From Bacteroidota bacterium (GTDB lineage: Bacteria; Bacteroidota; Bacteroidia; Chitinophagales; LD1): 64,000 bases of DNA. Numbering within the stretch: position 1 is the first letter of the stretch; every line of letters begins with the position of its first letter. Below are positions 8,042 to 15,741 of the stretch, in pieces. The position numbers and the translations under genes were made by a program. The stretch is taken from the NCBI GenBank assembly GCA_947475165.1, contig CANJLD010000018.1, positions 18,608-82,607 on the forward strand. The letters run 5' to 3'. Under the pieces are notes generated by a model that was not told the DNA's origin, did not search any database, and saw only the letters and a list, made by a program, of their open reading frames with translations.

Positions 8042-9491
8042 AAAATGGCGTCAGGTTGTCATCGCTTTGCCCGGTAAATATTTTTTTATACTTCTGTTTA
8101 ATTCGGTTTTCTATATCCACTTCTGAGTACTGATCCGCCACAGCAAACTCATCTAAATTTTCAAATCGCGCATGTTTATTAATAAAGCGCAATCGCACGG
8201 TACCAACAGGACCGAAACGATTCTTAGCCACAATTACTTCTGCGATATCTTTTGTCGGGTTACCCTCATAATCCTGTTCCAACCCGTAATATTCGCCCCG
8301 GTATAAAAACAAAACCTTATCCGCTTCCTGCTCGATGGCTCCCGATTCACGCAAGTCGGAGAGGATTGGTTTTTTATCACCACCTCTGGTTTCTACGGCA
8401 CGGCTCAATTGCGAAGTAACAACCACGGGGATATCTAATTCGCGTGCCAGTGTTTTTAATCCGCGCGTGATAGCAGAAATTTCCGCTTCGCGATTGCCGC
8501 TATGCGTTCGTGAGGATGAAACATTTATCAGTTGCAGATAATCGACTATCAGCATTTCAAGTCCGTGTTGCTGTTTCATCCGGTTGGCCATAAAACGGAT
8601 TCGCTGAATGGTAAGTGCGGGTTCATCTACGAGGTATAGCGGAGCATCATTTATTTCTCCGGTCCTCAGATGCAGTTTTTTGAACTCATCAGCATCCATT
8701 TTTTTATTACGAATCTTTTCAGCGGCAATTCCGGAGTGTTGAGATAACAGGCGAGTAACCATTTGCTGGTTGCTCATTTCAAGCGAGAAAAAAGCAACCG
8801 GATTTTTCAGGCGCATACAACTGTTCAAAAGCATTGACATCAAAAAAGCAGTTTTGCCCATTGCCGGTCGTGCCGCAACGATGATAAGTTCGCCTGCATT
8901 AAATCCACCGGTAATTTTATCAAGGTCATGAAATCCGGTTTGAATACCGGTTATGCTATCCGGGTTATTCATGCTCTGTAACGCTTCGTATAAAATGTTT
9001 TCTGCCACCGATGAAAACGCCTGAATTGGTTTACGGTCGTTATCAGCATTTATTTCTTCCAATCGCGCGATAGCATTGTTCATGGTGTTTGATACATCTA
9101 CCGAAGGGTCGTTTGATTCACCGGATAATTCATCGCCTAACTCGCCCAAACGTTTTTTCTTGGAGGAATAGAGAACGATGCGATAGTATTCCTCGGTTAG
9201 CAGCGGGTCGTTGTTAGTGCTGAGCAAAGAATCAACGTAATCAAGACCACCTGCAATTTCGAGTTGACGGTTTTTAAGCAGCTGCGCTTTAAGTGTAATA
9301 GCATCAAGCGGAGTCATACCGAGCATCAGTTGAATGATATTGGAATAAATAACCTGATGGCGGCTGTCTGCAAAATGAATGGGTTTTAGATTTTGTAAAA
9401 CATTCCCGTTTTTTTTCTCTGATGAAATTAAATTAGAGAGCAGATTTTGCTCCGCCTGGAAGACGGTGATTTGATAGGTGCTTGGTGCCAT
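8040..9491 (-). CDS. DnaB-type replicative helicase paralogue next to retron
   Basis: 483 residues with full DnaB layout: an N-terminal interaction domain (about 1-110), a linker, and a RecA-like motor with Walker A (ARPAMGKTAF, about 205-214), VDYLQL (Walker B/H2 region) and the long conserved block SQLSRAVETRGGDKKPILSD followed by FLYRGEYYGLEQ. All core motifs are intact. A second complete DnaB lies at 56743-58314, so this is the extra copy; its N-terminus is more divergent. Its stop codon coincides with the a1 repeat of the retron RNA, so helicase, RNA and reverse transcriptase are head-to-tail on one strand. It could be an acquired helicase or part of the retron locus. Confidence 0.92.
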   Translation of the reverse strand: MAPSTYQITVFQAEQNLLSNLISSEKKNGNVLQNLKPIHFADSRHQVIYSNIIQLMLGMTPLDAITLKAQLLKNRQLEIAGGLDYVDSLLSTNNDPLLTEEYYRIVLYSSKKKRLGELGDELSGESNDPSVDVSNTMNNAIARLEEINADNDRKPIQAFSSVAENILYEALQSMNNPDSITGIQTGFHDLDKITGGFNAGELIIVAARPAMGKTAFLMSMLLNSCMRLKNPVAFFSLEMSNQQMVTRLLSQHSGIAAEKIRNKKMDADEFKKLHLRTGEINDAPLYLVDEPALTIQRIRFMANRMKQQHGLEMLIVDYLQLINVSSSRTHSGNREAEISAITRGLKTLARELDIPVVVTSQLSRAVETRGGDKKPILSDLRESGAIEQEADKVLFLYRGEYYGLEQDYEGNPTKDIAEVIVAKNRFGPVGTVRLRFINKHARFENLDEFAVADQYSEVDIENRIKQKYKKIFTGQSDDNLTPF

Positions 9492-9550
9492 AACCTTGGT
9501 GATTTAGATCGTAAAAAATGTAACAGGGGAAATAATTCCGAAGTGTGCGG

Positions 9551-9577
9551 CAAATGTATGGGACGATATATTTCAAA
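9551..9577 (-). promoter_or_regulatory. Possible Bacteroidota-type promoter for dnaB paralogue
   Basis: On the minus strand TACATTTG (9558-9551) fits the TAnnTTTG -7 element and TTTG (9577-9574) fits the upstream element. The spacing of 15 is shorter than the usual 17-23, so the call is tentative. It lies about 60 bp upstream of the helicase start. Confidence 0.3.
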
Positions 9578-9886
9578 AACAAGGGTGTGCAGAAATTTAG
9601 GTTTCTGTATAGTTCAATCAACACCATTGAAACTCAAACTGAGTATGCGTTTAGGTAATTTGTGAACAGTAAACTGTGCAATTTAATTTTGGGATATGCA
9701 CACAGAAAATGTGGAAGAAAAGGGGTGTGAAAAGTTTGGCACGGGTACAAAGTGGTTCAAGAATTGCAAGGTATGCTCGTTTGTCCCGCTTGAGTGATGA
9801 ACAACGATGATGTGATATTCTTTCCTGTCAATTTCATTAAGCAGAAACTTTGATTTTCCATTCAAAAGCAGAGCCCGATGTGCTGC

Positions 9887-9905
9887 TTTTACCCCTGCTT
9901 TTACC
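9887..9905. repeat. Copy A of repeat ttttacccctgcttttacc
   Basis: A 19-bp sequence whose first 17 bases recur exactly at 13223-13239 and 15364-15380. All 19 bases match the copy beside tRNA-Leu. The other two copies are part of a longer repeat; this one is not. Confidence 0.85.
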
Positions 9906-10045
9906 AGTGTATTTTCGTAGGTGATAAGAGGGTGGGAGAGAAGGGATTGTGAGTTTGCAAAACAGGAGGGACGATTCTGCCTGAATAATTGAACGTTAAG
10001 GTCGAATCCCTCCCTATTCTGTAATCAAACTCACTTCTTTATATT

Positions 10046-10804
10046 TTACTTCCCGAAAATAGTATTCAATAAATGCGCAAGCCTTAAACCGCCAAACAGA
10101 ATCTGTTTTTCGACAATAGGAATATTCTTGTCGAGATAATCTTGTCCAAGTTTGTTATCAGAGAATGCATAAACAGCAGGAAGATTTGCTCGTGATTGTT
10201 GCATCCATTTCAACAAATCATTTTCTTCAACTTCTGACTTCGAATATTTCGACATCAGCTTCAAACAATCTTCTTTGGTAATTCGCCCTCTTTCAATCAA
10301 TTCAGAATCCCATAGTTTGTGAAGGTTGGTTCCTCTATCGAAGAATGTTACCTGAACCGTATTGCCGCCTTTATCTTTACCATAACCAACGTGCAGCGGT
10401 TGATGCATATCACCAACAAGATGAATTAATATCTCCAGGTCTCCTTTCACACCCCACTTGGTTCTACTTTTATTGTCATGAAGTCGCTCCACAACATCAG
10501 TTAGTTCATTGATGATATTGTCGCCTGTTACTTGTTTGTATTCTTCACCTTTCTCCACGTTGACATAATGCATTGGCTTCATGTAATCGAATGAATGGTC
10601 ACTCCTAATTACATCCATCCATACGGATGCTTCTTGAATAGAAACTCCATCCAAATATTTATCTACCGAATCTTTAACTGACTTGTCAAGGAATTGATAA
10701 GCGATGGATGCAATCATCTTATGTCCTTCAGCACCCCAGGCAAAAGTGTTGAGAGGGAGATATAGGCATAGAAGAGGAAGTAAAAAGTATCGAAGGTTTC
10801 TCAT
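10046..10804 (-). CDS. Secreted S1/P1-type nuclease
   Basis: 252 residues. A signal peptide (1-22) is followed directly by Trp23, which becomes the mature N-terminus that ligates zinc in this family. The other trinuclear-zinc ligands are visible: His28 (WGAEGH), Asp64 (WMD), His79, Asp132, His134 and His138 (GDMHQPLH), His162 and Asp166 (LHKLWD). The enzyme should cleave single-stranded DNA or RNA and 3'-nucleotides outside the cytoplasm, as a scavenging nuclease. Length is normal for bacterial members. It overlaps the upstream 94-residue gene by 4 bases. Confidence 0.93.
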   Translation of the reverse strand: MRNLRYFLLPLLCLYLPLNTFAWGAEGHKMIASIAYQFLDKSVKDSVDKYLDGVSIQEASVWMDVIRSDHSFDYMKPMHYVNVEKGEEYKQVTGDNIINELTDVVERLHDNKSRTKWGVKGDLEILIHLVGDMHQPLHVGYGKDKGGNTVQVTFFDRGTNLHKLWDSELIERGRITKEDCLKLMSKYSKSEVEENDLLKWMQQSRANLPAVYAFSDNKLGQDYLDKNIPIVEKQILFGGLRLAHLLNTIFGK

Positions 10805-11085
10805 GATTTTTTCTTTCGCTTCTTGGTTGAAGGTTTGAAGCTACTCTTTAGGTCGCTAATATCAATAACACCTAAATATTTCTCTAATCGTTCGCCATGT
10901 TTGAACGGTGTAATTTCCGAAATCTCATTTTCAATCATTGTAACCTCAACATAGAAATCAAAAAGGGAATAGAGTGAATATGCAACTTCATCAAAAACAA
11001 CATTGGTGAGGAATCCGCCATTCTCCCAGAGTTCTTCTGCACGTTGGTTCGTATCAAGGGCGATATATTCATAAAAGGAAATCAC
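10801..11085 (-). CDS. Hypothetical protein upstream of S1/P1 nuclease
   Basis: 94 residues, acidic in the body and ending in a very basic tail (TKKRKKKS). No domain or signal peptide recognised. It includes FYEYIALDTNQRAEELWENG. Its stop overlaps the nuclease ATG (ATGA), so the two are probably cotranslated. A functional tie to the nuclease is not shown. Confidence 0.6.
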   Translation of the reverse strand: MISFYEYIALDTNQRAEELWENGGFLTNVVFDEVAYSLYSLFDFYVEVTMIENEISEITPFKHGERLEKYLGVIDISDLKSSFKPSTKKRKKKS

Positions 11086-11136
11086 TGTTTAAAAGTATCA
11101 AAAATGCAATTGAGGAAAAAATAGTTTTGGGTCTGA

Positions 11137-11373
11137 ATGAAAAATAAAAAGGGTGTCATTTCGGTTTCATCGAAGCATATAGATGCAGGTATAGAAAAAT
11201 ATAAAGGTGAAATTCATTTGCATCTACAGGCAGTAATTAAATCTGCTGGTTTCGATTACACACCTTATGCTTTAAATGACGGACGTATTTTGCTTGTTCT
11301 ACCTAATAAAACATGCGCATTTCTTTATGACAACGAAGAGCTACTTACAGAGTCTTTAAGTCTCGAATCTTAA
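11137..11373 (+). CDS. Hypothetical protein (78 aa)
   Basis: A small soluble protein, MKNKKGVISVSSKHIDAGI onward, with a conserved-looking LPNKTCAFLYDNEELL end. No family recognised. TAGTTTTG, which fits the -7 consensus TAnnTTTG, lies at 11122-11129 just before the ATG, so the transcript could be nearly leaderless. It is divergent from the neighbouring genes. Confidence 0.5.
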   Translation: MKNKKGVISVSSKHIDAGIEKYKGEIHLHLQAVIKSAGFDYTPYALNDGRILLVLPNKTCAFLYDNEELLTESLSLES

Positions 11374-11406
11374 TTTATTTTTCTATTTAAGCTTTAAAGA
11401 AATAAT

Positions 11407-12051
11407 TTACCCTCTTCTTTTGTTAGAGAACCAACGAACAACACCGAAAAAAGCCAAAACTGCAATTGCCAAAAGTATTAAATGTCCAACCCAACTATTG
11501 TCAGTCGTTTTTGCATTCTGCTTTTCAGTTTTAGTTTCAACCAACTCCTCATCTTGCCAAAATATTACTCGTTTATTTCTCGTTTCGTTAAGGACTAAAT
11601 TTTTGATTTCATCAAATGTTGAAGTTAAGCAACCACTTAAATCAATTTCCACGCTTTTATATTTCCCTTCAATGAAGAATTTTTCTTTATCGGTGTCAAC
11701 AGCATGAGAAACATAAATCTCAAAGAAAATTTGTTCCTCTTCAAAAGTAGCTACAACATCAGGTCGCTTAGTTTCAAAACGTTTTTCAGCAACTGCTTCT
11801 GAGTAAGAAATTGTTCCGTGTCCAGGAATTGCAATTTGAAAATTGTCCACCAAGATTTGTTTGCCAAGCTCATGTAAAGCTGTCTCTTGCGAACCCTCGC
11901 AATTTACGTTTGTATGATGTCTGAAATAATGAGTTCGTTGTTTCCCTTGAACTGCTTCCAGACGTTCATTACATTTTAAGCATTCGCAATTACAAGAAAG
12001 CCCATTTGACGCATTGTCAATATGGATGAATTGTTGAGTTGGTAAATTGAA
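11407..12051 (-). CDS. CoiA-like zinc-ribbon nuclease with no canonical start codon
   Basis: The frame is open from 12051 to 11407. Reading from the upstream end it encodes IHIDNASNGLSCNCECLKC, then HYFRHH, C, and ETALHELGKQIL, then RPDVVATFEEEQIFFEIYVS, VDTDKEK and VEIDLS. This is the zinc ribbon followed by the PD-(D/E)xK-type nuclease core of CoiA-like proteins, with a C-terminal transmembrane helix (about 125-143 of the short form). There is no ATG, GTG or TTG between the upstream stop (12052-12054) and the zinc ribbon; the first TTG (11853) lies inside the nuclease domain. The gene either uses ATT at 12021 or has lost its 5' end. Confidence 0.6.
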   Translation of the reverse strand, partial: FNLPTQQFIHIDNASNGLSCNCECLKCNERLEAVQGKQRTHYFRHHTNVNCEGSQETALHELGKQILVDNFQIAIPGHGTISYSEAVAEKRFETKRPDVVATFEEEQIFFEIYVSHAVDTDKEKFFIEGKYKSVEIDLSGCLTSTFDEIKNLVLNETRNKRVIFWQDEELVETKTEKQNAKTTDNSWVGHLILLAIAVLAFFGVVRWFSNKRRG

Positions 12052-12066
12052 TTAATTATATATTAG

Positions 12067-12726
12067 TTACAGTCCAAATTCCTTTTTCCAGACTTTGGTA
12101 AAGTTTTTTTCTACTTCCTTAAATGCTTCGTAAATAGAGCCTGCCCAGTAGTTTCTTAAGCCTCCACCGCGCGGGTCGGTTTGTAGTTTTTTGAGCATTA
12201 CTATTTTTTTGGAGGCCATGTCAATGACTACAAAATCGATAAATGCTTTAGGTGTGTTGCGGTTAAAACTTTCTATAAGCCATATAACACCCAAGCCTTT
12301 ATCGGTAGGCAGAGCGTATTCATTAAAATGTTGTTGAAGAGCCTGAAGATTGTAGTCAGGTTCTTTGTAGCCACTAAGGTCGTCAACTTTGGTAGCGTAG
12401 TTTAGTTTCATCACTCCTTCTAAATTGGTAGTGATGTTTTTATTGTTGACCAGTGCTTTAATATCGTATTTTTCAAATTCACCTGTTACTAAATTATTCC
12501 AGGCTTTGCAGTAGGCATTTTTGGTGGAGGCATCACCACCAACTCCCAGAGCTTCTGAAAAATCACCCACTAAAACTACTTTCGAAAAATCCATACCCAA
12601 ATAGGTAATGTATCTGTAGTTTTGGTTGTAAAGATTTTGAATTTCAGGTGTGGCTATGGATTGCGCATTGCTAAAGTTGATACACAATAGAAAAATAGTA
12701 ATGCAATTGAGCGCTGTTTTTATCAT
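12067..12726 (-). CDS. Secreted hypothetical protein
   Basis: 219 residues. A signal peptide (1-21, ending FSNAQ) is followed by a mixed alpha/beta domain containing YRYITYLGMDFSKVVLVGDF and, near the C-terminus, DPRGGGLRNYWAGSIYEAFK. It looks like a conserved secreted protein of this phylum, but I know no function. Located between the CoiA-like gene and the att-like repeat. Confidence 0.7.
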   Translation of the reverse strand: MIKTALNCITIFLLCINFSNAQSIATPEIQNLYNQNYRYITYLGMDFSKVVLVGDFSEALGVGGDASTKNAYCKAWNNLVTGEFEKYDIKALVNNKNITTNLEGVMKLNYATKVDDLSGYKEPDYNLQALQQHFNEYALPTDKGLGVIWLIESFNRNTPKAFIDFVVIDMASKKIVMLKKLQTDPRGGGLRNYWAGSIYEAFKEVEKNFTKVWKKEFGL

Positions 12727-13222
12727 ATCAATTATTATAGAATTATTTATACCACCCGTATGCAGGTAAAAGTATTTAGTGTTCGCCTAAATCAATCAAA
12801 ATATCCGAAAGTCTACCACTTACAGCAGCAGATAACATTAGCCCTCAGAAGACAGGAAAGTAGTCAACAGTTTTCAGCAAGAAATTCAAAGTAGCAATAA
12901 ACTATTATTAGTGTCTCTGCTACAAAAATATGTTTCTTAGTTACTAACGAAAATATTTTCCAATATTTTTTTCCTGATATTAGGAAGTTAATCATATCAG
13001 ATTGTTGCTCCTTAATTTAGAGCGTATCAATGAGTATTTGGTTGGAGATTTTTACTCAATATGCACTGTGATTCATCGGACGTTTTTTTGAATGATAATT
13101 CAAATTAAGTAATGATCCGGAATATATCTGCAAATAGGGTAGTAGGTAAAGTTATAAAAGACCGGTCCCCTTTTTCTTTGCAAAATGACAATAACATGCT
13201 GATGAGATATGGATGCTTTTGT
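12727..13222. other. AT-rich intergenic region, no gene seen
   Basis: About 500 bp between a signal-peptide gene and the tRNA-Leu-like repeat. No frame longer than 60 codons and no obvious RNA structure. It probably includes decayed sequence from the recombination that placed the repeat at 13223. Confidence 0.5.
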
Positions 13223-13322
13223 TTTTACCCCTGCTTTTAGCCGCCATCATATTAGATAAAAAATAAAGGGTTTCAGAACGCTGAAACCCTTACCAGTCTT
13301 GTACACTCAAAGGGAATCGAAC
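13223..13322. repeat. Degenerate copy of tRNA-Leu 3' end and flank (att-like)
   Basis: This 100-nt stretch is colinear with 15364-15463, also 100 nt. Shared blocks in order are ttttacccctgctttta, a terminator-like hairpin with agggtt/aaccct arms, cttgtac and gggaatcgaac. The last block is the T-arm of tRNA-Leu read on the opposite strand. The copy is diverged outside these blocks and is no longer a tRNA. It is best explained as an attachment-site duplication, 2141 bp from the intact site. Confidence 0.8.
13266..13291 (-). terminator. Hairpin terminator of GH31 gene
   Basis: A perfect 11-bp stem (AAGGGTTTCAG / CTGAAACCCTT) with a 4-nt loop lies 16 bp after the stop on the minus strand and is followed by a T-rich run. 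It occupies the same position in the repeat as the tRNA-Leu terminator. Confidence 0.8.
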
Positions 13323-15265
13323 TTTCCCAAAATCGACACTAATTGATCATACCATCTGCTATTCTTTTTGATGAATACAGGGGGAAAGCCAACTTCTGAT
13401 TTTATTAAACGCTTTAGGTTTCCTTTGATAGTCTCATTAGTCCAAACATTTAACCATTCACCTGCCGGAAAATATACTTCACGAGAATTCGCCCCTTTTA
13501 CAACAACAGGTGCTACCAACAAATCTTCACCTAACAAAAATTCATCTTTGATAGAATAGGTTAAAGAATCATCAGGAAACTCAAGCAATAAAGCTCTCAC
13601 AATAGGAATTCCCTTTTCGGTAGCTTCCTTATTTAGTTCTTTGAAATAATTTTTCAAAGCGAAATGTATTTTTCCGAATCGGGAAAAGAATTTCATCATG
13701 GAATCATTGGAGTAAATCTGAACATTGCTTTCCGGTTTTAATCCTTCGTGAGTTCTAAACACCGGTGTAAATGCCGCGAATTCAATCCAACGCTTTAATA
13801 ACTCTTCATCTCTTTTTACTTTAAGAAAAACATTATCTACTGTTGTGTAGCCTCCGATGTCTGAGTGGTTTATTGTAATTCCGGATAAGCCGGAAGTAAT
13901 CAAGGCACAAACAGCAGAAGGTAAGCCGTCATTCTCCCCCCAATCAACCATTTGGTCTCCAGCCCAGAAGAGTGTTGAGTATTTAGCTGAGCCTATAGCT
14001 CCGCTTCGCGTGAAGAATACTATATCGCTATCTCTGCCTGCTTCATGAATCGCCTCGTGATTTAGCCTTGCCCAATCAACAGCGTATTGATTATGGTAGT
14101 CAAAGGCATTTATTCCTGAGAATAATTGAGCATCCAAAGGAAGCCATTCACCATAATCAGCCATCCAGCCACTTAGCCCAACATCTATTAAGTTGTAATG
14201 GATAACATTCTTCATCCACTGAAATGCAGCCGGATTCGTCAGATCAATTAAATAAGCAGGGAATCCGGCTGTCTTAATTTCATAGTCTTTACCTTTTTTA
14301 TTTCTAACCAGATACCCTTTCGATTTAGCCTCCTCAAAAAGTTTCCCTTCATTAGCCATGAATGAGTTGATATAACCAAGAACCCGTATGTTTCGCTTAT
14401 GCATTCGTTTGCAGAACTCAGGAAAATTTGGATATGCGACTGTATCTGCTGTCCATGTCCACCAGAGCTGCGAACCGAAACGGGTTTTTCTTCTTCCTAC
14501 CCAATCTTGAATCCATACTGCACTCACTGGATTATTTTCAACCAATGCTAGTTTAATAATTGCATCAACCTTTGCTTCACCTCCCTGCAAACCTAGCCAC
14601 GTGCCAAACGCCCAATCAGGGAGCATTGGCATTCTTCCCGTTATCTCGGTTGCTTGATAAAGTATCTCCTTAGTATTAGCAGCATTGATATATTTTATCT
14701 TCAACTCTTTACTCCAACTTTCAAGAGAAAAAGAATTGCGTTTTGTGAAATCATATTTAATGTAAGGGCTACCGGTAAAAATGAAAGCTTCGTTTTTTTC
14801 GGTAAAGAAGAAATTCATAGGAGTGTAAGAACTGAACTCATCACCACAAACACCAAAAGTCTTTGTGAATTTACTGACCGGTTTATCGCACCGGCCAATA
14901 CCCTGCTCTTCCGTGAAAATATATGGCTTCGTATTTTTAAAATCCAGATGAGAATACTGTTCTCCAAATCCAAAATAATGTTCACCGGTTGTTTTGAAAG
15001 AAGCAAGTATAGATACTTGACCTTTGCTTATATCACATGTTGAGGTAATAATGGAATCGCTTTTCAAAATGCATGATTCCATTTCCGGTCTTTTATCGGT
15101 GACCACAAATTTGAAAGAAGCGTATTTGTTTATGGATTTAATTCTTTGATGTGCAATCTTAATATCAGTAATGGAAAGATTCTTCTGACAGAAGATACTT
15201 GTATTCCCTATCAGAAGATTTATTAATCCAAAGCACGTAAGTATTCGAAAACGTCTCGAGAGCAT
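13307..15265 (-). CDS. Secreted GH31 family glycosidase
   Basis: 652 residues with a signal peptide (about 1-26, ending SIFCQ), so periplasmic or exported. GH31 hallmarks: catalytic nucleophile Asp in GWMADYGEWLP (about residue 367) and acid/base Asp in FWAGDQMVDWG (about 435). The block QDWVGRRKTRFGSQLWW (about 252-268) and the spacing of these residues are like sulfoquinovosidases (YihQ type). However, the residue two before the WW, a sulfonate-binding Arg in YihQ as I recall it, is Gln here, so the substrate may be a different alpha-glycoside. The last codons (K-F-D-S-L-stop) are written in tRNA-Leu T-arm-like sequence, so the 3' end was probably formed by recombination. Confidence 0.88.
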   Translation of the reverse strand: MLSRRFRILTCFGLINLLIGNTSIFCQKNLSITDIKIAHQRIKSINKYASFKFVVTDKRPEMESCILKSDSIITSTCDISKGQVSILASFKTTGEHYFGFGEQYSHLDFKNTKPYIFTEEQGIGRCDKPVSKFTKTFGVCGDEFSSYTPMNFFFTEKNEAFIFTGSPYIKYDFTKRNSFSLESWSKELKIKYINAANTKEILYQATEITGRMPMLPDWAFGTWLGLQGGEAKVDAIIKLALVENNPVSAVWIQDWVGRRKTRFGSQLWWTWTADTVAYPNFPEFCKRMHKRNIRVLGYINSFMANEGKLFEEAKSKGYLVRNKKGKDYEIKTAGFPAYLIDLTNPAAFQWMKNVIHYNLIDVGLSGWMADYGEWLPLDAQLFSGINAFDYHNQYAVDWARLNHEAIHEAGRDSDIVFFTRSGAIGSAKYSTLFWAGDQMVDWGENDGLPSAVCALITSGLSGITINHSDIGGYTTVDNVFLKVKRDEELLKRWIEFAAFTPVFRTHEGLKPESNVQIYSNDSMMKFFSRFGKIHFALKNYFKELNKEATEKGIPIVRALLLEFPDDSLTYSIKDEFLLGEDLLVAPVVVKGANSREVYFPAGEWLNVWTNETIKGNLKRLIKSEVGFPPVFIKKNSRWYDQLVSILGKFDSL

Positions 15266-15363
15266 CTATTCACAATTATTGCAAGCTTAAAAATAAGTAA
15301 AGGAGAAGACTATTAAATTATATACGCTAATGGTGCAAGTCAGCGACATTTAGCCTAATCTAC

Positions 15364-15463
15364 TTTTACCCCTGCTTTTACCCATCCAAATTTTACTGAA
15401 ATAAAAAAGGGTTCCAATCTCTTGAAACCCTCTCTGGGCTTGTACCACGGGCGGGAATCGAAC
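15364..15463. repeat. Intact copy of tRNA-Leu 3' end and flank
   Basis: Contains the 3' part of tRNA-Leu, its terminator and the 17-bp sequence ttttacccctgctttta. It is the parental site for the degenerate copy at 13223-13322. Confidence 0.8.
15408..15431 (-). terminator. Terminator of tRNA-Leu
   Basis: An agggtt/aaccct stem extended by CAA/TTG with one mismatch, followed on the minus strand by a run of T. It lies 12 bp after the tRNA 3' end. Confidence 0.7.
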
Positions 15464-15528
15464 CCGCACGCTATTTAAGTAGCACAGGATTTTAAGTCCT
15501 GCGTGTCTACCAATTCCACCACCATGGC
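15443..15528 (-). tRNA. tRNA-Leu (UAA)
   Basis: 86 nt with GCCATGG paired to CCGTGGT (one G-U), a D-arm region GTGGAATTGGTAGACACG, an anticodon loop with TAA, a long variable arm typical of Leu, and T-loop GGTTCGATTCC. CCA is not encoded. It is followed by tRNA-Gly upstream on the same strand, 63 bp away. Confidence 0.95.
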
Positions 15529-15560
15529 ATCAGAATGTTTTGCAACACCCGTAAATAAAT

Positions 15561-15582
15561 AAGGGCGAAATAAATCGCCCTT
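15561..15582 (-). terminator. Hairpin between tRNA-Gly and tRNA-Leu
   Basis: AAGGGCGA / TCGCCCTT with a 6-nt loop, 9 bp downstream of tRNA-Gly on the minus strand. It is a terminator or processing hairpin. Confidence 0.65.
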
Positions 15583-15591
15583 GTTTGTAAG

Positions 15592-15664
15592 AGCGGGAGA
15601 CGAGGCTCGAACCCGCGACCTCCACCTTGGCAAGGTGGCGCTCTACCAACTGAGCTACTCCCGC
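15592..15664 (-). tRNA. tRNA-Gly (GCC)
   Basis: 73 nt. GCGGGAG pairs with CTCCCGC, D-arm TAGCTCAGTTGGTAGA, anticodon stem CCACC/GGTGG with loop holding GCC, T-loop GGTTCGAGCC. CCA is not encoded. Confidence 0.97.
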
Positions 15665-15741
15665 ATTTAATAATGAACTTTTTCCCTTTTTGGGACTGCA
15701 AATATAGAAACCCAACTAAATTCTCAAAACCGTTTTCAAAA

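Larger units (their letters stand above)
9492..10045. other. Intergenic region, no supported gene
   Basis: About 550 bp between the helicase start and the S1/P1 nuclease stop. A 60-codon frame on the minus strand (9683-9865) has no family resemblance and is not called. The only structured items seen are the possible promoter near 9560 and a copy of a 17-19 bp repeat at 9887. Confidence 0.5.

Noticed and set aside
9683..9865. 60-codon minus-strand frame in the spacer before the nuclease
   Set aside because: No conservation-like pattern, no partner and no start signal.
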